Shown here one piece after another: positions 57,101 to 64,000 of a stretch of 64,000 bases of DNA. The translations under genes were made by a program, and so were the position numbers. The notes under the pieces were generated by a model that saw only the letters and a program-made list of their open reading frames with translations, was not told where the DNA came from and did not search any database. Numbering within the stretch: position 1 is the stretch's first letter; each line of letters starts with the position of its first letter. Origin of the DNA: Ciona savignyi (lineage: Eukaryota > Chordata > Ascidiacea > Phlebobranchia > Cionidae); contig CH002580.1 in NCBI GenBank assembly GCA_000149265.1, forward strand, positions 127,787 through 191,786. The letters run 5' to 3'.

Positions 57101-60100
57101 TTTGAAATGTCATCGGTGTAATGTTCTTTTTAAAATTGCCCTAGGTATTTTAACTTGTTTTATTCATAAAGTGAAAAGTGACATGTATTTAAAAATCTAT
57201 GTTGTTATCCAGCTATAGAAGCAGGAAATAAAGGCTCCTTGATGAGCATTAAGGAAAGCGACACATTTTATGCAGCAGATACACAGGTATTTGATCTACA
57301 ATAGGATAAGACCATATATAGGATAGGATAGGATATTCATCTTTATCCCCGTGAATGGGAAAACCAAGGGGGTTATCACACGGGCAATCGTCAGATTACC
57401 TCGCGCGCATCGTCAGGTTACCGGTGTTATTGCATTGTGTTGTATATGATAGACACGTTCCTTCAATTTGGAAGAACCCATTAATTCGCTGGGTTCAGGC
57501 AATGTCCGTAAAGTGCCTTGCCCAAGAACACAACCGACTAGCTAGTGATCAGTTTCGCACCTGCAACCTTTCGATTGAAAGGCGACGCACTTAACCGCTA
57601 GACCAACCGGGCGGACATATATGAAACTGTTTTCCCCTGTGTGAAACAATGACAGTCGATATGGCATGGCTCTCAGTCTGGTTGCTAAATATATTACAAA
57701 ATTTAAAATATATATATATTTTTTTTGATACCCATGCGGGGCTTGTGAACCGTGGAATCATTGCTCTGTACCACACTTGGGGCCGGTTTAGATCAGTCAT
57801 TATCATACGGACCGGCCTTTAATAAAATAACAAATGTTTGGGCATGCAAATTTATTTCTATACATACATAAATCATCATGGTGACAAATTCCTCATGGTG
57901 CAACACTGAGCCAGTGGTTGCTGACTCCGGCTTTAGAATATTTGGCCAAACAATTTAAATTTACTTTAATTAAACCTTTACAAGACGATTTAATGTTGTT
58001 ATTGTTTTCTAGGATTTTGGAGGGGACTTTACAGCAGGAATCCCATATTCCACAGACTGTGGCATGAACACATACAGTATGCATGGAAGACAGTAAGTGT
58101 AAAATATAATCCGGTTTTGTTAATAGCCTATCATAGGTTGAAAAACATAGGTAGTTAGAATGACACCAGCACATTATTGGGTTACTGGATTTATTCGATT
58201 GCAACATTTTCAATTCTTTATTAATTCACTGGAATTTATTTATGTCTGCTAAATGCGGTGTCCAAAGGCACAACTGACTTGCCGGCTACAATTATGTTTT
58301 TTATACTGTTTTGATGAGGTGTCAGACAATTTTACAGAGTAATTAAAGTTGGGACAAAAACTTTTACAGTTTATATCAATGTTATCCATAATTAAACATA
58401 CCCACTGTAAGGTGAGACCAGACTAAATAAATAATTGTGCAGAGGAACCAGTTTCTACGAGACAACCAGCAACCCGTACTACAGTGTGGGAAGACCTCAG
58501 TTGCCATTCAGTTACGAAACTGAAACCAATGCTTCGACAGCTGCACCGTCAGGTATTATATCATTTATCTTTTTTATTTGATAGATTTTTTCTTTATATC
58601 CTTTTACAAGTAACAACCCCCAAAAATAAACTTTAACGAGAATATTTTACATTGCCAGTTTTAGATCAAATCACAGGTAATATGAATGGAATGAGCCACA
58701 AAAGAGGAAAACTGCTAACAACTTTTGTATTATCATTTAGCATAATAAACCAATAATATTTAAAAATACTGTATCAGGTACGGTTCATTTTTTCTACTTT
58801 ACGTTTACAGGTTACTACGGTTCATTTCTACCAGTTCAAGCTCAAACAAAGATGACCAGATCTCCATATTCGGATTCAAACAGACTTCCAGAATTATTTT
58901 CAAACAATCTGGAATTTGAAGGAAAAATTAAACCAGTAGCAGAAAGTTCTGTAAACGAAGCATTTCAAATCGACTCGAACCATACCAGTCCCATCGGCAC
59001 ATCAATAAATCTACACATACTAACACCTCCACAAAAACCTCTTGGCGAGAGCGATTATCTTACAGGAATAGGATATGCTACTAGTTCACAGATGGAAGGA
59101 CAAAGATTTGAAGGGTATATGAAAAGGTGAGTTGATGTAAAACATGGCTAATAATATGACTCCACCTACCGCTGCTATTGCTAACGAATAGAATGTGACA
59201 CTTTATCACTTTGGTATGTGAAATGTCTCTGTTAAAATAAAAAGTAGAACATTATCAAAATATTTTGGCTGTGCTTGACTGTCAGCGAAAACGTTTGATT
59301 CCATACATCGTCAAAATAACTCATGGCTATTTAGATACGGATAAGATATTCATGTTTATCCCTAGTGACAGCACCAAAGATTGGAGAAAAGAATACACAA
59401 GTTACACAGAAATAACACCAAACACAAATGCAATCCAACAAGGGTCATTCTTTTTTCCAGCATCACCTCAGAACAACGTTTCGCAATCTAACTATGATTG
59501 CCAACTTAAAAATACCCAATATCCAGGTAATTTGCTTTATTTGTAATGGTATCATGGGCCGTGATTCACGGCCAAATTTTTTTGAATCAGCAACTTTATT
59601 TTTCTGGTCAGTATTTCTGCATAGTTCTTGTAATAACACAGTCCACAGTCAGAGAAAAAGGTGATCAGATTTAAAGATATGTAATTATTACGTCTGTATT
59701 TGGGCAAGATACTTAATGGCCGTTGCTTTAATTCAGTGAATCTATGTCTAAATGTGTATTTTTTTAAATAATACATACCGGACTTTGCCTGTATTCAGTC
59801 AAACACTTTATTTTCTATGGCAGTGTTTCTCAAACTGTGTGCCGCGGCACACTAGTGTGCCGTCTGAGGTTCTCAGGTGTGCCGCGAAACTTTTTGGAAT
59901 TTTGCAAAATTATGTAGGAAACGTATTTGTGTTACGAGTGGGCAAATTGGGCATACGCGTCTTTAATGTACACACATGTATTTTCCCTAGTTTAGTAGCA
60001 AGAAGAGTAAACAGTATTGCTATGGGTAGCGATGAATTAAGGGTGATTGTCATGTCATAAGCACAATTCATTGTTCAGTGTGGTGTATTAATGTAATATT

Positions 60101-60753
60101 AACACATGCATCACATTTTGTTTTGTCCTGCACGTTGAGTTAAGCAGCAGGAAAGCTCCCTAGATGACAGGAGAGAAACCATTTTATTAATAAGATTATT
60201 CCATAAGCAAACTTTAGTTATTTGATCCCATTTAAACTGTTATTTAGTACTCAGTTGTTAATATTTAGTACTCAGTTGGAATTGACGACGAAATGCGGTT
60301 GTGTTTGTCAGAAATGGAACCTCGCTGCGATCTTATTTGTGCCAAACGACAAGCACACCCATCCTATTAAAATTTGCTGAATAAAATTACTTGATTCAAT
60401 TTGTTTTGTTCAAGTGTGCCGCGATTTTTTTTAAAATTTTCTTAGTGTGCCACGAGCTGGAAAAGTTTGAGAACCACTGCTCTATGGTAATATTCTATTT
60501 TGATTTGGCATTTTGGTAAAATTTAAAGTGGAAAAAGTTTTATTTCCTCATTTTGTAAGTGAGAGCTGGTCTAACATCGCTTTTTAAACATTGTAAACCC
60601 TTCATATTATTATAAGATGATCCAAACTGGAATGGAGAATACTTGACAACTAATGAAACGAAACAATGTCATGAAACAAGCACAAACCGTATTGAGAACT
60701 CAAAAACACAAGATAACTTGCCATCTATAACGTCGGTTTTAAATGTTGAATAA
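45151..60753 (+). CDS. RFX6: RFX6-type winged-helix transcription factor
   Basis: Binds X-box DNA; vertebrate RFX6 acts in endoderm and pancreatic endocrine development. 23 exons: 45151-45265, 45906-46065, 46665-46788, 47275-47336, 49697-49774, 49853-49883, 50219-50305, 50719-50796, 52716-52828, 53075-53124, 54599-54758, 55127-55271, 55755-55840, 56087-56213, 56393-56506, 56713-57003, 57213-57286, 58013-58092, 58443-58552, 58659-58676, 58811-59126, 59366-59526, 60617-60753. All phases agree except one base missing near 52747; the total is then 905 residues (human about 928). The DNA-binding domain has [40 protein letters not shown]; the dimerisation region ends [20 protein letters not shown] and [11 protein letters not shown]. 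These match RFX6 better than RFX4. The start ATG is uncertain (the frame is open back to 45073) and exon 2 could start at 45891. Confidence 0.94.
46665..47336 (+). CDS. RFX6: RFX6 exons 3-4: winged-helix DNA-binding core
   Basis: 46665-46788 continues the Trp split from exon 2 and encodes [20 protein letters not shown] to [13 protein letters not shown] residues. 47275-47336 encodes [20 protein letters not shown]. Arg and Lys of the last segment contact the X-box in RFX structures (family knowledge). Splice sites are ACAG, GTACTA, CCAG and GTAAGT. Confidence 0.95.
49327..49380 (+). repeat. Two-copy 27-bp direct repeat
   Basis: AACAGTCCGGTCAATTC occurs twice, each followed by TATACAT-like sequence, in an RFX6 intron. 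Confidence 0.8.
49697..49883 (+). CDS. RFX6: RFX6 exons 5-6, the second a 31-nt microexon
   Basis: 49697-49774 encodes [20 protein letters not shown] and AGKGLTR, the end of the DNA-binding domain and the RFX6-type linker. 49853-49883 is only 31 nt, between TTGCAG and GTATGT, and keeps the frame ([11 protein letters not shown]). Confidence 0.88.
50340..50480 (-). repeat. SINE family 1, degenerate, in an RFX6 intron
   Basis: Minus-strand body (GTAGCTATTGTAGTGTTTCG, TAGAACTCAAAAATCCGCTG) with head and tail eroded. Confidence 0.7.
51299..51398. other. Assembly gap in an RFX6 intron
   Basis: Exactly 100 N between RFX6 exons 50719-50796 and 52716-52828. No residues of the family alignment are missing between these exons, so a hidden exon is not required. 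Confidence 0.99.
52716..52828 (+). CDS. RFX6: RFX6 exon 9, apparent one-base deletion
   Basis: Acceptor TTTTTCAG; donor GTAGGT. Read in phase 0 the first part gives HQSCWEG, aligning with the conserved Trp-x-Gly; read in the next frame the second part gives [18 protein letters not shown], aligning with the conserved helix. The switch lies near 52747 and needs one extra base. The exon is 113 nt, while its neighbours require a multiple of three. Confidence 0.8.
54599..56506 (+). CDS. RFX6: RFX6 exons 11-15: extended dimerisation region
   Basis: Exons 54599-54758, 55127-55271, 55755-55840, 56087-56213, 56393-56506. They encode [55 protein letters not shown] and [17 protein letters not shown], matching the RFX6 C-terminal homology blocks. 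A degenerate SINE lies between 55271 and 55755. Confidence 0.94.
55362..55640 (+). repeat. SINE family 1, degenerate, in an RFX6 intron
   Basis: Head-side match (GATGCAAAACTGTCGCTA), body (ACCTGAACCCAG) and tail (GAATATTTTATTCTACC). An open frame after a CAG at 55361 is SINE-derived and does not fit the RFX alignment. Confidence 0.75.
57322..57614 (-). repeat. SINE family 1, well preserved
   Basis: Best minus-strand copy: GGATA repeats at the left (tail), full body, and tRNA-like head with the complement of GGTCTAGCGGTTAAGTGCG at 57583-57603. Flanks share CATATAT, a possible short target duplication. Lies in an RFX6 intron. Confidence 0.9.
58659..58676 (+). CDS. RFX6: RFX6 18-nt microexon (tentative)
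   Basis: Eighteen bases between TTGCCAG and GTAATA adding six residues (VLDQIT) in phase. Skipping it would also keep the frame, so it could be a cassette exon. Confidence 0.55.
59366..59526 (+). CDS. RFX6: RFX6 exon 22, acceptor in a SINE-like tail
   Basis: In-phase exon ([13 protein letters not shown] and following) with donor GTAATT. The 18 bases GATATTCATGTTTATCCC just before the acceptor AG (59364-59365) are identical to the tail of SINE family 1 on the minus strand. Confidence 0.75.
59821..60479. mobile_element. hAT-type MITE in an RFX6 intron
   Basis: Terminal inverted repeats CAGTGTTTCTCAAACT (left) and the complement of CAGTGGTTCTCAAACT (right), followed inward by GTGCCGCGG/GTGTGCCG motifs. 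Flanking octamers TTCTATGG and CTCTATGG are a near-perfect 8-bp target duplication. 659 bp, no transposase frame. Confidence 0.9.
60617..60753 (+). CDS. RFX6: RFX6 last exon
   Basis: Acceptor ATTATAAG. Ends [13 protein letters not shown] and TAA, similar in style to the LPPINTVF end of vertebrate RFX6. AATAAA overlaps the stop region (60749-60754). Confidence 0.85.
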
Positions 60754-61120
60754 ATTAAATATATGTTCCATTAAGTAAAGTGGATTCCAGTATTTTTAAA
60801 AACTTTGCCTTTTGATTTTTTTGGTGGAAAACATAAAATCCTTTTCAAATCTTAATTCGTATACAGCTGCCATAACATATGTTGTTTTTTTTATGACACA
60901 AATTAACAAGACTTTAAAAAAAAGTTGCTCTGTTATATACAAATTTATTTTGGATGTATTTTTTAGTTATTTATTTTGCTGGGCGTGTTTTTTGGTGTGA
61001 GTGGTTTTCAAAATAAAACAAAAACGAAAATACAATTCTACATAAATTCTACCAGTTCTGCCGCGAGATGGAGCTACGACGCCGTATTTGACATGATAGA
61101 AAATGAGATATTTGAATATT

Positions 61121-61226
61121 GTACGGTGGTGTGGCCGAATGGTTAACGCGACCGATACATATACCGACTCTTATACAAAAAAACGGTCCTCGTGACGAGC
61201 CCATTATGGGTTCGAAACTTGGCTCA

Positions 61227-61262
<36 letters not shown>
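61121..61262 (+). repeat. SINE family 2 with poly(A) tail
   Basis: tRNA-like: A-box-like TGGCCGAATGGTTAACGCG, B-box-like GGGTTCGAAAC, then 33 uninterrupted A. Flanked by a 15-bp perfect direct repeat AGATATTTGAATATT (61106-61120 and 61262-61276), as expected for LINE-mediated insertion. Confidence 0.9.
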
Positions 61263-61264
<2 letters not shown>

Positions 61265-61276
61265 TATTTGAATATT

Positions 61277-61385
61277 CGTGTAGCCGAATGGTTAACGCGA
61301 CCGATACATATACCGACCACTATACAAAAACGGTTCAAGTGACGAGCCCATCATGGGTTCGAAACTAAGCCCGGTAAAAAAGGTA
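61277..61385 (+). repeat. SINE family 2, second copy
   Basis: Begins immediately after the target duplication of the preceding copy. Same A- and B-box motifs, ending AGCCCGGTAAAAAAGG. Confidence 0.88.
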
Positions 61386-61681
61386 TATTTTAATACTAGT
61401 TCGGCGGACAAATCAATGCATTTAACACAATAATAGTTCGAAATTGCTACACAAAAAAACAAATGAAAACGAGAAAACAAGTGGAGTGAAAATGACAAAA
61501 TGACATTTGCACTTAGGATAAGAAAATAAAAATTGACTTCATAGGTGCAACGTCAAAAGACAGTCGACCGTGATAATGCACCATAACCACATTCTTTCGT
61601 TACATCTATTAACTGGTTACGCGTAACATCCACCCGGCAACCAGGTTAATCACGCAATTACATGGCTATAGTATAAGACGC

Positions 61682-61780
61682 TTGTGCGGCCTAATGATTA
61701 ACACCACCGACTCGTATACACCATTCCCCCACGGGACTATAAACCAAATAAGCGTTCGAAACTAGGATTTGGTAAAAGAA
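61682..61780 (+). repeat. SINE family 2, degenerate
   Basis: Head GTGCGGCCTAATGATTAACA and B-box-like GCGTTCGAAACTAG, ending ATTTGGTAAAAG. Confidence 0.6.
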
Positions 61781-63640
61781 AGAGTCATGTGGAGATATAA
61801 ACATTAAAAGCTCCGTTTTACATCACCGAATTAGCCCGTTAGTAGTCTAATTGCGTCTGCATAGAGCGGTCTAACTTGTACAGGATCTAAAGGGATAACC
61901 TAATTTATGATCTAATTCTATAAGTGTACTTAAGTTGTGACAGAGGCGTAACATCATATGCACCTGTTCATCAATACACCGCGTTGAGTGGACTTCTATG
62001 ATCGTTACTTTCTGAGTGTTTAACAAAAATAAAAGAGTATCAGTTTAAGATGCACCGCCCTGGGATGCTAAAGCGGATTTCAATTGTATCCGTCTGCGCA
62101 AAACGCTTCTTACCCGTGTGTGCTACATAAAGAGCAACTGGTGAGAGGTCCTTATCTGTACTACTAACTAGCCGCCCATTAAGTTCCGGATTCGATAAAC
62201 GAAATTAATGTTAAATTTCAGTTACTTGTACTCGAGTGGTACTTAAACGGAATAACGCATTTCAATCGAAACAGATACTTCAAAAAGAAGTTATCTTTAT
62301 GCTGCTTAATCCATAGCATATACGTTGTTATATACAATAAGTATTGGGAAATTATTGTTTTTGTTATTTATAATTATTTTTTTGTTATTTATAATACTGT
62401 ATATGTCTGAGTTGAAATAAAAACTGATACTTATAAAAAAAACACCATTACATACAAAATGAATGAATAAATACATACAAAATACGTAATTCCTTTTCTG
62501 TGGATCTCTTTTGGTAAGTTAAACAAATGAACACCCTTTTACCGAATGAGTTACACATTTCTTGGTGCTATTTTCTTTTAATGTCAAATACCTTTTACTA
62601 CGATATGATATTTATGTTTATGTCCTTAAAGATGCTAAACAAAAGTTTTTTTAGACCTTTTAAAGTAATAGGCACAATTTGCATACAGTCAAACCATAGA
62701 GGCTCTATGTACATACTTTCAGTCGGGGTACTAAGTAAGCGTTGTTCGAAAGGACATGGTAGCTTAACTCTTTTGTGGCTTTATTTTTTAATAAAATAAT
62801 TAAACATTTTAGTCAATACTCTCCAGGTAAAAAATCTATTTTAGGAAAAAAACATTAAAGTATAATCTTGTAAATGTAACCTATAACAGGGGCATTGGCA
62901 ATTAACCGTCGGAAAATGATTGTGTGGAGCATAGCAATTGTACACCAGACTAAGATCGAATTATAATTATCCGGACCCTTTGGAAACATGGGATACATTG
63001 TCTTCCGTTTTAAAAAAAATGATTAATGAGTTTATTGTGTATTCATTTTCTAGGTTACTGATTTTTGCGGTAGAAAAACGAAAAGGTATCGTAGGGTGTC
63101 GATAGCCAATACAAATACCCTCTTAAATATATAACTAAATAAATATGTGTATTCTCCATACGCACAATAATAGCAACTGTATAACATACGTTTGGTTGCA
63201 AAATAAATGAAGCTTATTGTGGACTTAGGAATTTACCAATGATTGTACCATGAATAACAGTGTGTCACCGTTGTACTTACTTTTTATTTTATTCCGTAAT
63301 TGGCGTAATATATGATTTATTGGCGTGGAAAAAATACTTGGAAAATATATAAGTAGAATTACGTATTACATGAACACTCTTTTATTCCATTTTTTACGAA
63401 AAAATTTTACCGAACAGTTGACGTGTGAATGGATGCAATCGCGCGCAGTTTTAAATTCGCCAATCAAATTTAAACGTGAAAATGGCATTGTTATGACATA
63501 AGAGCGGACGTGATAATTGTTGACTGGTAATTCGCTTAAATTTTAACTATAGACACTCGAAAATCTATAGGCTTCTCACTTATTAATTGAGTGGCAATTG
63601 AGTTGTGTTGGTTCAAAATTTAAAAAGTTACATCGTGGAA
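61781..63640. other. No gene recognised
   Basis: AT-rich sequence without recognised exons. A 90-codon frame at 62527-62799 has no signature. Confidence 0.4.
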
Positions 63641-63868
63641 ATGGAGTTTAAAACTGTTTATCTAATTCTAAAGTGTCGATGTCGTGTTTTTCTCAAATGT
63701 TTTAATATTAATCAAGGTCAAGCGAATGACTGCAATTGGCCAACATTCCTGCGGCGTTCCAGATTTGTCCGCGTTCTATTCCTAACATATACTGCTGCTC
63801 TACTTTTATTTATCTTGGTGTTTAATATTAAGTCGCTTTTATATGCAGTAGTGTATTCAGCATTGTAA
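63641..63868 (+). CDS. Possible small membrane protein or first exon
   Basis: ATG with G at -3 and G at +4. A 75-codon frame with a basic, Cys-containing N-terminal part (LKCRCRVFLKC), a second basic patch (RRSRFVR) and one strong membrane segment (VLFLTYTAALLLFILVF), ending TAA. The layout would suit a type II anchor or a small membrane protein, but no family is recognised and it could be chance. Confidence 0.2.
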   Translation: MEFKTVYLILKCRCRVFLKCFNINQGQANDCNWPTFLRRSRFVRVLFLTYTAALLLFILVFNIKSLLYAVVYSAL

Positions 63869-64000
63869 TATGTGTATTTTGTTAACACATCTTTCTATTG
63901 GAACATTAAGCATGCAAGGAAAAGCATTTAATAAACGTAACTGTGATCTAATAAACCATTAACTCTTAAACAATGAGGCATTGCAACGGTTAAAAATGGG

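Overview
The window looks like nuclear DNA of a marine invertebrate chordate, most likely an ascidian of the Ciona type. The evidence is AT-rich sequence, many short GT..AG introns, abundant short tRNA-derived SINEs of the kind described from Ciona, and chordate-type genes split into small exons. The organism assignment is an inference; no database search was possible. Two runs of 100 N (35659-35758 and 51299-51398) are assembly gaps.

Layout. 1-9.8 kb: mostly noncoding, with a possible secreted-peptide terminal exon (4111-4283) and the two last exons of an unrecognised, very basic protein (9031-9672). 10.3-22.6 kb, minus strand: a cholinesterase gene assembled here from ten phase-compatible exons (22615 to 13890, about 612 residues). 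It has the full catalytic triad, three intrachain disulfide pairs and a C-terminal T (WAT) peptide. Its last three coding exons lie in a tandem duplication (12909-15297 and 10329-12908); the downstream copy is cut inside an exon and fused to a new ATG-led reading frame. 22.6-26.7 kb: divergent intergenic region. 26.7-34.5 kb, plus strand: a PSTPIP-family F-BAR/SH3 gene of five coding exons. Its first intron holds a SINE and, on the opposite strand, a 2.0-kb LTR retrotransposon that encodes only a Gag-like protein.

34.5-39.3 kb is repeat-rich: rearranged SINEs, an assembly gap, a 1.2-kb minisatellite and one isolated exon-like island. 39.3-45.1 kb is largely noncoding. 45.2-60.8 kb, plus strand: an RFX6-type transcription factor gene reconstructed as 23 coding exons (905 residues if one apparently missing base is allowed), including 31-nt and 18-nt microexons. 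Its introns carry SINEs and a hAT-type MITE. 60.8-64 kb holds a second small tRNA-derived SINE family and no convincing gene.

The three main genes act separately: acetylcholine breakdown at synapses and muscle, membrane curvature linked to actin and phosphatase signalling, and developmental transcription. The most unusual points are: a serine at the oxyanion-hole position of the cholinesterase (the position of the insecticide-resistance G119S change); the chimeric 3' duplicate of that gene, whose exons differ from the parent only at synonymous sites; and the Gag-only retroelement, whose leader contains a tRNA-His-like sequence forming a 12-bp inverted repeat with the LTR end around the primer-binding site.
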